NCBI GenBank assembly: GCA_030435675.1
Contig: CM059624.1
Span: forward strand, 1,140,769 to 1,204,768
Reading direction: 5' to 3'
DNA: 64,000 nucleotides
From: Steinernema hermaphroditum
Lineage: Eukaryota > Nematoda > Chromadorea > Rhabditida > Steinernematidae
Each line of letters begins with the position of its first letter. The stretch's first letter is position 1. The notes beneath the pieces are model-generated. The model did not search any database. It was given only the letters and a program-made list of their open reading frames with translations, and was not told the origin of the DNA. Both the position numbers and the translations under genes were made by a program. Of the stretch, positions 9,842 through 21,225 are shown piece by piece.

Positions 9842-10643
9842 TTTTGGGGTTATTAGTGATGGAGTTCTCTAGAGGGGAACCTTAAATGGCTCAGATGACC
9901 AGCGCGCGATGCTTCGCTTAAGGTGCATTAGTTTTGGACCGCAAAACTTTTGCGAAAAGTCGGAACCGATCAGCTTGTTTTCTCAACTCTTTAATGTCTA
10001 ATTATATGAATGTACTTAGGTTTACCGACATCTGACGTCACAGAGCGGGTATCCTGTGCAAAAATTCACCATAAAATAGCTTACGACTTGTTTTTCTAAA
10101 GATGTGACCATTATTCTGTGTGCGAGAGAATCCGAACACCATAATAACCCTCTTACGTACTAAACAAAGCTAATTCACTATTGGGAACATGATGCGAACG
10201 CTTGAGCTTTGTGGCTATTTGAGTCTTTTTTTCATATTCAGTCACCCACGAATTTTTGATCATTTTTTCCTGACGCTTTATGATGGAATCTCCTGGTCAA
10301 GTCGTTCCCACTTGTCTCTCTAGTCCGATCCGTAAATTGTTTTCGTCTAGGAAATCTATCGTCGCATCCTGTCCTAGAACTGCCGGTTTCCGTATAGTTA
10401 CGCCTGAAAACAGCCTTTTAGTACCGGAAGTGGTCCATTTAAAAAGCGTGTCTAGGTCCGAAAGATCGCTCGAAAACGAAAATCGCCTTGATCTTTGTTT
10501 TAATTCTCAGCGATTAGTCAACATAGACAGAAAACGGCCTGTTTTTGACTTGAAAAATATATTCAAGAAGCCAAGCAATGCAGTAGAAGTAAAAGCTACG
10601 TTAGTCATAAACATAAGCGATGGTATGATCCCAGACCGTTTTT
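9842..10643. other. Intergenic with a CRE-like site
   Basis: A palindromic TGACGTCA lies at 10033-10040. An open frame of 133 codons at 10280-10681 has no recognisable domain, no splice context and runs into a MITE, so it is not called as a gene. Confidence 0.35.
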
Positions 10644-10912
10644 CTAGCAAAGAAGCCTTCCGAAGTGTCCGTCTGAAATAGAACAAGACGAAAATAAACA
10701 TTGGCAGCTGGGGGGAGTCGAACCCTGGCCTACAGGCTGGTAGGCAAGAGCCTTACCGGGTCAGCTACATAGGCACAATAGGCCATTCCGGACATTGTGC
10801 CTATATCCCTTTCTACGCTCACATAACTTTCGAAAGCGGTTTATATCCCTTTTTGTGGTTAATATTCACAGCTCGATCTGAATAGGACACCTTGGAAGGT
10901 TCCTATGTAAGA
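10644..10912. mobile_element. TIR element with internal tRNA-like segment (family T), copy a
   Basis: Ends read GCCTTCCGAAGTGTCC and GGACACCTTGGAAGGTTCC, inverted repeats of about 27 bp that recur at 23841, 42400 and 47360. Between them, on the minus strand (about 10774-10704), is a tRNA-like stretch: A-box TAGCTGACCCGGTAAGGC, a CCTAC..GTAGG stem and B-box GGTTCGACTCC. The acceptor ends do not pair well, so this is a tRNA-derived segment, not a tRNA gene. Confidence 0.6.
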
Positions 10913-11639
10913 TATCATACGTTTGGACTCATTCCCAATGGATGTCCTTGTGACATTTCTACCTCTACGTGTCCTTCTTGGGTTATGACATTTTTTGACA
11001 TTTGTCATCGATGCCGTTGTCCAACGGGGTCACTCTAAATGTCAACAATTAAATCGATATAAGGGCGTAAGAGAGAGCAGCTCTCACTTCCGTGCTATTA
11101 AGCATGCTCGTTGATATATGTAAATTGACTTCTCCTCTCCCAACAGCCTGCATAATATAGCTGTTGTGCAATTGTCCCTCTCTGTTCCCTTCGGATGGGG
11201 TCCTCAGAGACGGCGGAATGCTTCTCGGTGGCTCAAAAGGTCCATTTTCCAAGGTAAGCTCTTTTCGTTTTCTTTTGCTAGTGGTTGATTATCATACCCT
11301 AAGGACAATTTTAAGAATCAAGGGTTAGGATTCGTCAGGCACTTCATGATGTCCTTGAGTTATTTGGGAACTGCAGGATGAAGTTCTTTCCAGCAACTCG
11401 GGAAAGATCACCTTCGTACTGAGGGTTGTGGTTGCAATACGAAACACATGCGCAATTTCAAGCACCTTTTGTCTTGTTTTACAATTTATCGCCGACCGCA
11501 TAATCTCGACTTTAAGCATTTTTCAGTATTGTAGGAGAAAAAGACCCAGCTATAACAGTGATATCCGCCAAACATTAAGTTGATTTTATGCGAACCCGAA
11601 GGGAAAACCTTACAATCTTGGCGGCTCCGGTTTGGCTTA
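10913..11639. other. Intergenic, no gene seen
   Basis: No supported coding, RNA or repeat feature beyond scattered low-complexity words. Confidence 0.3.
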
Positions 11640-11917
11640 AGGCCCATTTATACTCATTTATACTGTCGCTTAGCTTCAACTTGACTGTCGCGCAGCTGTG
11701 TCGCGTAGCTGTGCGACACTCAACTTGAAGCTAAGCGACAGTTAACTTAACCTACATGGCATGTTCCAAAAATTTTTTTCTGATGATGGTTTGATAGCCG
11801 GATCCGAAGACATCATGACTGTGCAGTTTTATTTGGTTTTGCTTAAATAGTCACACGTAGACAAGTTAAGCTACACCAAAAAGGGTGTTTTGTGTCGCAC
11901 AGAGTATAAATGGGCCT
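11640..11917. mobile_element. PIF/Harbinger-type MITE, 278 bp, TTA target duplication
   Basis: Ends AGGCCCATTTATACTC and GAGTATAAATGGGCCT are perfect 16-bp inverted repeats, flanked by TTA on each side (11637-11639 and 11918-11920). A 3-bp TWA duplication is typical of PIF/Harbinger. Inside the left end, GTCGCTTAGCTTCAACTTGA (about 11667) pairs with its complement about 75 bp further on (TCAACTTGAAGCTAAGCGAC), so the element contains a strong hairpin. Confidence 0.85.
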
Positions 11918-11920
11918 TTA

Positions 11921-14900
11921 GGCTCAGGCTTAAACATAAACGTGTTCTTTTTGATTGTGAATACATAATCATTTACAGTATGCCAGTGATTAGTAGCGGT
12001 AGCCGAATGCAATCCCCCTATTGCTGCCATCCATTTGAATTACTCGACAGGGAGTGGACGATTTCGTCTTACCGAATCGAATTTCAAAAGGGTCAATCTG
12101 GCAAATCATACCAGTTTTTGGTCATCTTTCATTGTTGTCGGTAGCGGTCGAATCACCCGTTCGCTCTCTTAGAAATGAGTTGATTAAGCGGTCAGGCTTG
12201 GAAGACCAGAGAATCGACTTCCATAGAAGGCCGTCTCCACCGCTGGGTTTCAGGAAAAAAGCGAACATACTGTGAGGTGTCGCAAAAATCTGTGGGCTTG
12301 ATAAATTCGGATAACAGCAAAAATACTCAAAACGAACAGAATAAAACGTAGGGCCATTCGTTTGATTGATTCCTATAGACATGAATCTTCTTGGTAACGC
12401 TAAAAGAACCTGCCTACAAATTTACGGGGACTGCGGGCGTAAGCGAGCTCTGCATTCATAAAACTCCGGCTTCGGCTCATATAAATTTTAGGCAAGTCCG
12501 AAAGGAGGAAGCTTTGCTGATATCCTACTACTTCTGATGCTCTAAATTCCGCTTTATAGAGTTCTGAATTCATTTTGCATACGGTCTGTCCCATTTCCGT
12601 TTTTTTGCTCTTTTTTCTCTTAATTTATCCGCATTATCTACCGTAATGCGCTCTTAGCCCATACGATAGCTGCTCTATCGATACTGAAGCTCGTGCCGCC
12701 GCTCTCTACACAAAGAACATCTCGTCGCAACAGCACCAATTCATCGAAATATCGCAATAGGCAATTATCTGTCACACGCCGCTTAAAATGAGTGCATGCT
12801 GATGACGGCATAACGCTCTTTCGACCACCGTTAATTAGCTTTCTATTTCGGGACATCCTGGCATAATGGGCCCCGAATGAGCAGCGCCTCGTTATGTCGC
12901 ATAATATGCTTATCCCATGATCGTTTGCAGAAATAATGAGAAATCGGCTTTGTTTACTCGGTGGCGCCATGTGAGAAATCGGAGACCGCGCAGCTTTTTG
13001 CACGTTTTGAAGCGTGTAAAAGAAGGACAGCATTTTCATAGATGAGCCTATAGTCTTAGAAATTGAGAAGGACCTAATTAGCAATTGAAAAGGTTATTTA
13101 AAACAGATTTTTTGAAGTACAAAAAGAGTGAAATATGTGATCCGAAATGGTTAAAACAGTCGTGCTAGGACCAGACTTGGTGTATGTTGAAACAGCATGG
13201 TTACATAAACAGTAAACAGTATGGCGTATACGGCGGAAAATCGCTCCCCAAATTCACCACTTTCCTCCACTGCGTCCCACCACGAAGGGACCTTGAAACC
13301 TTTACCAGGCCCTCTTGTGAGGGGCCCCTTTCCCTTAACGCTCCACCATCTTCCGAAGCGAACTTTGACTAGATGCTATTCTTGGCTTTGTTTACCTGGC
13401 TCAAGTGAGAAATCTCAAATACCGTCGAGATCGGAACGTTATTTCGGTCGTTTTCCCATTTCTTCTCTCGAAAATTAATTGGAAATTCTATTTTCGGGCA
13501 TTCCGTATTGTGGAAGCCTATCCAAACAATGTAGGTTCGCATGATCGGTGACGCAGGTTAGCCGGAAAGCGAGATTGTTTACCGTCTGGCTCTGCTACGG
13601 CGCTTTTGTGGAATGGCTGCGGGCCAAAGTCCGCTAAGCCGGTCTGATCTTTTGAGGAGTAAATTTGGGTCCTGGAACGACGCCAGCTGGACCAGTGAGC
13701 TTTGAGCAGCGGACACCATCATCGACGCAGGTGGACCAATGCGGAAAATCGGACTTGAAAATTGATTAAGGATGGGTAGAAGAAGGGGGTGCTATGCGTT
13801 GTAGGACCTGTGGTCATGGATCGGATGCTACGTTAAAGGTTGGCGGATAATCGAGTGTGTTTGTTGTTTGGCTCACGCGTCGATTTTGTGAAAAGGCCGT
13901 GTACAAAGTCCAGTAGTGAACTGGCGGTTCAGTTGTGGTTAAGAAGGGGGTGGAGATGAATCGGCCTGCTCGTCCAGAGGGTCCTGCCACGCGGGTCTAT
14001 GAGAGCGAATCAACCAGGCTAGCTTGATCGCTTTGAAAAGAATATTTGAGCGGAGGGGACACCTTTCTTCGGTGCAAGAGACGATGTGGAGCGCGAATCT
14101 GGTCTTACGGCGCGGGAAGGTTCGGCTGCGGTCATGGTCAGGTGGCTGGAAAGACGGCTCTCTGGTGTTCAAGACCTTTGGCCAGAGCAGATTTCTCAAA
14201 CGCTTTGACTTATCTTTCGTTTTATACATGGGTATTTAATAGGACAGCTCTCAAGAATAGCATTATCAGGACAGATGTAATTAGCCATATCAGATACAAC
14301 GTTTAAAACTGCACTAAATCATTGACTCTTTCCAGTGACGATTTACCAATATGACGTAGGAACTCATCATCTGACGAATGGAGTGTGGGCATTACTAGCT
14401 TAGTCAAATTGTGTTTGGATGACTGTCTGAGATTGACGTTCCCCTAAGCGGCTTTACGGTCCTGATCTTGGGGCTTAGGGCACAGAATCAGTGTCTATCT
14501 TGGGAGGTCCTAGACACAGAATCAGTGTCTATCTTGGGAGGTCCTATGCCCCGTCATGTGTCGTAAGTTCCTTATCCTATGATCAACACTTTTTCTATCT
14601 GAAGAGTAAATCTCGGATGTCTTCGTGGTTCATCGGTTTAAGTGGAAACGCTGCTGTTGACATTTGTTCACCTAAGAGGCTTGGCTATTCGCGCGGATTA
14701 GCGGATCGGATCTCCTCCTTGCCAGGAGCGCTCCACCTCTCTCGTTACCCCATAACTTCGTTATCCCATGATCGTTTGCAACGGGCGACCGGCGAAAATA
14801 ATGAGAAATCGGCTCTTTGTTTACCGCCTGGCCGGGGCGCGCCTCTCACGGGCGACGGCAGCGCGTTTGTTTTGAAGCCGCCGGCGGCACAAAGTTGTAG

Positions 14901-15073
14901 TTGGGCGCTCGCGCGCGTCACGCTCCTTTTCCTCCTCTTCATTTACATAAACACGGCGCCGTGCGCATGAGGACGGATAATCCTCACGCGCGCGTCCTTT
15001 GCTCCTTTACCTGCCAGTTAGTGTTCATCTCCGGCCTCTCATTAGCCGCTCGGCGACGACCGCGACGACGACG
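11921..15073. other. Long gene-poor stretch before gene A
   Basis: About 3 kb without a supportable gene. A weak fragment of repeat R1 is seen near 12150-12260. The words TTATCCCATGATCGTTTGCA and AATGAGAAATCGGCT occur together at both 12906-12955 and 14764-14815, suggesting an old dispersed repeat. The last ~200 bases are GC-rich and contain GGGCGC/CGCGCGTCACGC words, probably the promoter and 5' leader of gene A. Confidence 0.4.
14481..14546. repeat. Tandem duplication, 34-bp unit, two copies
   Basis: CACAGAATCAGTGTCTATCT followed by TGGGAGGTCCTA is repeated directly at 14481 and 14515 without change. The flanks GGGGC and GCCCC are complementary, so the pair sits in a small palindromic setting. 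Confidence 0.85.
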
Positions 15074-18000
15074 ATGATCTCGCAGCGCTCCTATAAGAAG
15101 CTCGTCTCCATGCTCGTCGGCGACGAGCCCGAAGTGGAGCCGCCGAAGAAGAAGGGCTTCCTCCGGTGCTGCGGCGACGGCGTGCCCTTCAAGAACTTCG
15201 TCAACGGCAAGGTTCTTCTTCTCACGTTGACCATCTGGACGGCCGCCCTCTTCGTGGTGATGTTCTTCGCGCTGATGAACGGACCCATGGATCCATACGG
15301 TAAGCGGACATCGAAATTTTAGGGCTGTTGGCTAACGTTTCCCCTGTCGTATTCAGGTGAGCTGAGCGTCCTGAAGAAGACCACCCGTGCCGACGAGGCG
15401 TTCCTTAAGCAAGTTAACGAGCTGCTGCTGGAGTGGGCCGAAAATCGATACGACTATGGCAACCAGCTGTTTGGTAAGGATATGAAGAAGATAGTGGAGC
15501 GCGGTGGCCAGATGACGGAGGAGCGCGTGAAGCTGGTGAGTTAAGCGTTGAGCACGGCGCAGAAAAGGTCGACTTTCTGTAGGCTTACAAGTACGTGCAC
15601 GAGATGGTGGAAAATAACCGGACGGACAGAGCGATTATGGATACGGTGGAGCTGTACGTCCGGCTCCTCGGCCATCAGAGAAGCGTGGAAACGGCGCGTT
15701 TCCTGTCCACTTACATCGGAAGTGGCGGAAGTCTTGGAATGGGCTTGTTGACGAAGATCCAGACCCTCTACGATGCGGAAATGCTCGCACTGATTAAGGA
15801 GACCCTTCCGGAGAGATTGAGGGACAAGTCAGGTAATCGTCGCGCTGGCGGGAGCCGGGTGATTGACGCGCTTCCGACGGGGGGACCGTTAATCGGGTCG
15901 CAAGGCATGTGACAGAGCTATGTAGGGGAAACTGAGATTGACAGGCGTACAGAGATCAACTGTTCTACCGTAATCGAACAATCAGGGAAATTCCCGCTAC
16001 CATAATCCATAAAAACATGATTATAATGTCTCCGCTACCGTAATCCGATTGTTATGAGCAACAGGCTTGTTGACGTGTCGGTGTTAATTAACATCCCGAT
16101 TCCTGGGAAGCTGGTGTTAGCGATGGGACAGGTAACTAATTACCTTGAGTCGGGAAAAACAAAAATGACGCATTTCCCAGGGGTATGCTTTGGACTTCGG
16201 CCTTCGCATACCGTAACGCAAAAGTGATTGTTATTTGCATAGTCAAGGATGGGAACAGGTTCAAAACGCGGAACATTCCGGTAGAATTTCGAATGGCAAG
16301 TTCCCCAGCCATCGTAGTTTGGGTAAGTAATGGTATAGAAAGTGGTATAGAGTGTGAATTGTCTTAAAGTTACGCAGCCATTGGGGGACTTCCTGCAAGG
16401 TAATTCACTAGATTGTGCTGACATTTTTCACAAAGTGAGATCTACAAGATCATATTCCAACGCCAAAGCATTACCTGTCCAGGGGTATTCCTGTTCGAAG
16501 AATAGACTTGCCACTTTCTGAACGGACTTTCGCAACTATTAGCTCCCTGGCTTAAATACCAATTTCATTTGGGATCTTTAATTTTATGATCTCCACAAAG
16601 GTAACAAAAGAATGAAAAAGAAGAGCCCAACCAGATAATACGGATCGTGGGTGGGATGAACCATGGATGCGTATGTCGTCGAGACGATGGATCACGCATA
16701 AGATAAAGATTAGGGAAGAGATGAGCATGCTCTGGTGATAGGTGTATACACCGAGGCAGATGCGAGGCTTGGATCGGGGAAGCCATGAAATGAGCTGGGA
16801 TGAGCATGGATGGGGCGCAGGATGAGATCGGGAGTAATTGGGCATCAATCGGGCAGAATTGGTTCATAGATCGGGCGCACCAGCTTGGACGTTTCATCAT
16901 ACTGTACAGTTTTTGCAACAACTGAACATCCGGAGACGGCCATAGTCTGCCGGAGGTGCTTTTATCCATTCGGTCATCTTGTAATAGCTTGTAACAGCAG
17001 ATGAAATGCTAGTTTAGATCAAATCGCAAATTAAACGGGACCTCGGTTACCGTAATCGAAACAAGTGGTCAATTTTTCTTCTTCTACAGTAATCCAGAGG
17101 GTTTTCATTAGTAGCGGACGCGTCTAACGTAAATATTCTTTGAAGCAACTCATTTTCGGCGGGTGTGTTCCGAACTTCCTGAATTTCAAAATTTCGGTAC
17201 CGTAATAATATCCTCGTAGGTCAGGACAGTGTCTCCCCAAGGTTGTGTTCTCTAAACTACACGTAGTATCAACAAAATAACACGCTTTTGGATGTAATAT
17301 AGTAGTGGGATGTTAAAAAATCGATATATGAACCTCGGATACCGTACGTCAATCGATATTTCCTTCGCTACCGTAATCCTCGGGAACACGGCTGTGAGCA
17401 ACACATGTTTTGTGAGCAACACATGTTTTTAGCGTACCAGCCGAGGTGGAAATGCTAACTAGCGGATTGTTGTTAGGCACCGGACAAGTAATTAATTATT
17501 TCGGATGAGAAAAACAGAGTCGGACAGGTGGATTCTAGACTCCAATCGTTCGATACCGTAGTCAAGGCACAACTACATTCTTGATAAGTTGCCCAACTGG
17601 GGTATCTTTTTGTATCCTAAGTAGTTAATTAAGTGAAATTGTTGAATCTCAGCTACCGTACTCTAAAAGGAATCATTGGTTGTTGTGAGAAAAACGGTCG
17701 TGAAGTTAATTAACGCGATCCTTTGAATTAAGGCGACAATGGAGGAAATTAATTAGCTTGGTGGGAAAACAAAGGTTTGCGAAATATTTCTTGTGTTTTG
17801 GACTTCGACCTTTCTGTACTGTAGGCTCTCAAGTAAGTGTTTAGGTAGTTGGAAGATTAAACAAAGTGGGGCGTCCATCTAAAGTTATTTGCACTTGTGG
17901 CCTCCGACTCCTAGCGATCCTCAAACACCATAATCCACGGAAATTGGACCAGATATTTTCCCCACTACCGTATTCCAGAAGAACAGCGTTCGTGCGGAAG

Positions 18001-18921
18001 ACATCGCTAGCGTAAACCGGAGAAACGAGATCACAATGATAATTCAAACAGTGAAAGCTTCCCCGGTTTACCGTAGCGATGTTTTTCGCACGAATTCCGT
18101 TCTTCTGGACTACGGTAGTGGAGGAAATTTCCATCCTTTATAACGCTGTAGACTATGGTCTTATAGCCGACAAAAAGATAATTTTAAAGTCCACACACCA
18201 TTGAATTGGCGGTGCCCTTCACATTCTATACGATCTTCAACGACCGATACCGTAGTCTCTGAGTGGGTATATCGACACCATTGTAAGCTTCGATTCTGAA
18301 GAAATGTCCGAACTAACAATAGAGATTCCGCATTTGGGAAACACCAAATTTTGTGAGTCTTCTTAACTTCCCACGATGTTATCTTCTCAGTTGCTACAGC
18401 TGGTGAAGACGATCCTTCATTGATGTGTGAGTGAATGAGGTAACAAAGGTGACAAATTGTCTTTGAAAACAACATGTGTAGTACTGTTTATCACTATCTA
18501 AGCGATCTTTAAAAACTCAATCAAATGGAGGTTTCTATTCAGGGTCCAGGGGACATTGAATCAAAGAGTAGCCCTACAGTAGCCCCTGCATTTTCTGGGT
18601 GACTTTGCTAAGATCCAGCAACTTTTCCCCAAATTAGCCCAAACCGTTTCAGAACACATCTGGGTGGAATACACTCTGTACCACACCCCAGGCCTCAAGT
18701 ACGAATGCCTGGACGTCAACTCGACCGTGCACGCCATGCTGCTCTACTACCAAGAGAACTACATCAACAAGTGCCCCACGTGTGTCCCCCGCACGCCTTG
18801 GTATCAGAACGACGCCCTGAACGGTGTCATCCTGCTCGTCGGCATCATCACCTCCTTCATCGCGATGTACCTCGCCGTCGGCTTGATCATGAAGAAGTGC
18901 GTCGTCCAGCAAAAGCACTAG
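15074..18921 (+). CDS. Two-TM family member A, 307 aa
   Basis: Four exons: 15074-15299, 15357-15535, 15583-15832 and 18653-18921, intron phases 1, 0 and 1. Residues 1-45 are a basic cytoplasmic-type segment (FLRCCGDG, then KNFVNGK), residues about 46-67 a membrane helix (VLLLTLTIWTAALFVVMFFA), about 200 residues presumably extracellular, and a second helix near the C-terminus (NGVILLVGIITSFIAMYLAV) with tail KKCVVQQKH. Exon 4 begins EHIWVEYTLYHTPGLKYEC, matching the family pattern W-x-x-[LY]..P-G..C. N-glycosylation sites include NRT and NST. The third intron is 2,820 bp, far longer than the others, and carries many TACCGTA motifs. It is the most divergent member and lies 10 kb from the other six. 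Function unknown. Family membership rests on matching exon borders, phases and the exon-4 signature. Confidence 0.85.
15960..18260 (+). repeat. Cluster of TACCGTA(AT/GT)C motifs in intron 3 of gene A
   Basis: Exact TACCGTA occurs on the + strand at 15966, 16036, 16209, 17048, 17198, 17340, 17369, 17554, 17654, 17966, 18069 and 18248, and once in reverse (TACGGTA) at 18111. Most copies extend to CTACCGTAATCC. Chance expectation for both strands of 2.8 kb with equal bases is about 0.3. The copies are interspersed at irregular distances, not in tandem. Confidence 0.85.
17961..18121. repeat. Imperfect inverted repeat (60-bp arms) in intron 3 of gene A
   Basis: The left arm 17961-18020 (CCCACTACCGTATTCCAGAA ... 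GTAAACCGG) pairs with the right arm 18063-18121 (CCGGTTTACCGTAGCG ... CTACGGTAGTGG), with about 42 bases between. Transcribed as part of the intron it would form a long hairpin. No target duplication was found. Confidence 0.7.
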
Positions 18922-20555
18922 CTTTCTTCACAGAGAGCAGCTTTCTAAAAAAACCAAAAAAACACAAAAAATACCTCGATGTTAAACTAACCTCTTCTTT
19001 CCTCTTGTAACCATCGTCACATTCATTTCCAGTTTTCTCTCAATTCGCATCATTGTTACCATGTTACCATATCTTACGCAGATTTAGACGGCCGGACCCT
19101 TGTACATAGCGGACCCCCCTTTTGTACTTCTTTGCACCTTAATCACCTTAATGCTATGTGTTCCTGATCATCAGACTGCAGATCTCAATTGACTTGGCAT
19201 TGGCAGAGAACCGGGTTTTGATCGCAAGTCGCCAAGGTGATCAACGAACACATAATCCTTTTTTTCTCGCATTATTTAATATTTTGTGTGTTGTATATTG
19301 TGTTTCTTCTTATTTCGACAGCGGAGCTTTAAGGTTACGTCCAGGGACATCTGCCCCCGGTGCTCCCTGGACACTTATTATGTACTTGACATTGTGGTGT
19401 ATGTCATCTGACGACGATAGAGATTTGTTGAGATAATTCTGAGTTGCTCTTTTGGGACCATATTTGATGTTGCGTGTTTTTTGCCTGTTATGAGCTTGTG
19501 TGTCATATAACCGTATTGATGTTGTACAGAATTTCGTCACATTCATTCCCTACCCCTATTTAATCACCCATCTAGTCTTGCACACCCCCTCCCACCCCTT
19601 ATGTGTCAATTTTTTATCTTTTGCTTGTGTTTATCGTTAATATCTCCATGTACAATCTGATACCTTTTGTGCTCTTTTGATGCTCTTTTCCTGCGAAAAA
19701 AATCCAAAAAAAATCTTTCTTCTGTCTATTGAATATTGTAAACTATTGTAATGTCTTGATGTCTTATGTTTCGGTTTGGTGGTGGTTTTAATCTGTCTTA
19801 GATGTAGTTTCACAATCAGTTTCTTCTTCTCAATAAACTTTTCTGTCCTGTCGGTTTTATGTACATGCAGTGAAAAGATGAATTTGGCTATTCAAAAAAT
19901 GTAATCCCAATCATGACACAAGCAGCATTAGAGTTGAAGTTGACGTTGATCTTCTTCTGACTTCGGAAGCAGACGTTATCGTAGAAGAGCCGACTCCAAT
20001 CGAAGTGAGGCGGTGGGGCACAGCGAACAGAGCGGAGACCTTCGGTTCGGCTGGAGGCGCAAACCTCGAAATTATGGCAAAAGTCCACAAGGCGGCACGC
20101 GCGGTCAGGTGGAGGTGATGACGTCCTTTGCTTCCTGGTGTTCCTGGGAATGCTGACAATGGGCCACCCAAAGATGGTTAGAATTCAGATGTTCATCAGA
20201 ACGTACTTATACAAGGTGTGCCAATAGGTGTGCCAATTCGACCGATTGTAAAGTAGACAGACCTTTCTGTAGATTACTGTCTAATGTCGGTTGACCAAAT
20301 GCTCCGCTTTCAAATGATCTGAAAGAATTTTAAAAATGAGACAGAAAAGTCTACTTGAAATGTCTACTGCGATTGGTCTCTCGCCGTTCCCTCCCCGAAT
20401 GAAAGGGTGATTTTTTTGATTGATTTGACTGACCAGATTTTCCACGCTCTATATATTTTAGGGCATAACATTTTTTTAATCTCAGTCAATATAGCCAAAT
20501 CTATAACATCCAATTGGTCTCGGCCTTATAAGCGTTGGCATCCAACCTGATCAAT
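18922..20555. other. 3' flank of gene A and intergenic
   Basis: The 3' untranslated region of gene A starts here. An AATAAA occurs at 19832-19837; nearer signals are not obvious, so the 3' UTR may be long. A copy of repeat R1 is listed separately. No further gene supported. Confidence 0.35.
19895..20180 (-). repeat. Dispersed repeat family R1, copy c
   Basis: Read on the minus strand it contains the family words AGGAACACCAGGAAGC and CCGAACCGAAGGT..CTCCGCTC and CCCCACCGCC, as in 33950-34120. The tail part is missing. Confidence 0.65.
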
Positions 20556-20638
20556 ACCGGGATGGCCGAGTGGTTAAGGCGTTGGACTTAAGTTCCAATC
20601 GGAGTAATCCGTCGTGGGTTCGAACCCCACTCCCGGTA
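20556..20638 (+). tRNA. tRNA-Leu (anticodon UAA)
   Basis: The 7-bp acceptor stem ACCGGGA pairs with TCCCGGT, with discriminator base A at 20638. The D arm is GCCGAGTGGTTAAGGC, the anticodon stem-loop TTGGA-CTTAAGT-TCCAA gives anticodon TAA, and a long variable arm (class II, as in all Leu tRNAs) precedes the T arm GTGGG-TTCGAAC-CCCAC. There is no intron. 83 nt in all. All stems pair, and this is a complete functional-looking gene. Confidence 0.97.
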
Positions 20639-21225
20639 AATCTTTTTGCTTTCCTCGGTGGGATAGTAGGCCTCGTGGTTTCATTTCATGAATTTTGCAT
20701 TTTTAAAGTGTATATTCTTGACCACAATTTCATCCAATTTGAGAATATTTCCTCTATCAATCTCTGTGGTCAATCTCTTGAGGCATTTATTTGTTTGTTT
20801 TTTAATGATTTTTATGGCAGATTTTTATGTTTATGAACATTCTGAATACATGGGTCAAATTGTGCTAGTTCAATGAGCAAAAATGTCGTGAGCAACAGCT
20901 TCGTCTACGGTCACATCCTGTACGTTCATTTCCGTAATGGATCGGAAACGGTGATCTATAAGAAAGTGTCAGAGTTGTTTTTCGGCTTAGACAGGAAAGC
21001 GAAAACAAAAACAAAGGTGAATAACGTGGAATAACACCTGGAAAGTGACCACAAATATAAAAACAAGTCGGGAATTGTATGTCATCGGGATCGAACAAAT
21101 AACAAAGCCGGATCTTGGAGAAATAATCTGCGGTGTTGAAGATTAAGATTGATGGTGTCGGAAGGGGATGTATATGCGATAGAAATATTTATTTAACCAC
21201 ACACCTATCAGAAGAGCCAAGACAC
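20639..21225. other. Intergenic, no gene seen
   Basis: AT-rich sequence after the tRNA. The right end holds the minus-strand polyadenylation signal of gene B (TTTATT on +, 21188-21193). Confidence 0.35.

Noticed and set aside
10280..10681. 133-codon open frame
   Set aside because: No domain, no splice or 3' signal, and its end lies in a transposon terminus.
10704..10774. tRNA gene on the minus strand
   Set aside because: A and B boxes are present, but the acceptor arms do not pair and the anticodon loop has the wrong size; it is a tRNA-derived part of a mobile element.
12638..13084. 148-codon minus-strand frame
   Set aside because: Shares words with another non-coding place (14764-14815), so it is more likely old repeat.
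16565..16969. 134-codon minus-strand frame inside intron 3 of gene A
   Set aside because: Composition is not protein-like and nothing supports an independent gene.
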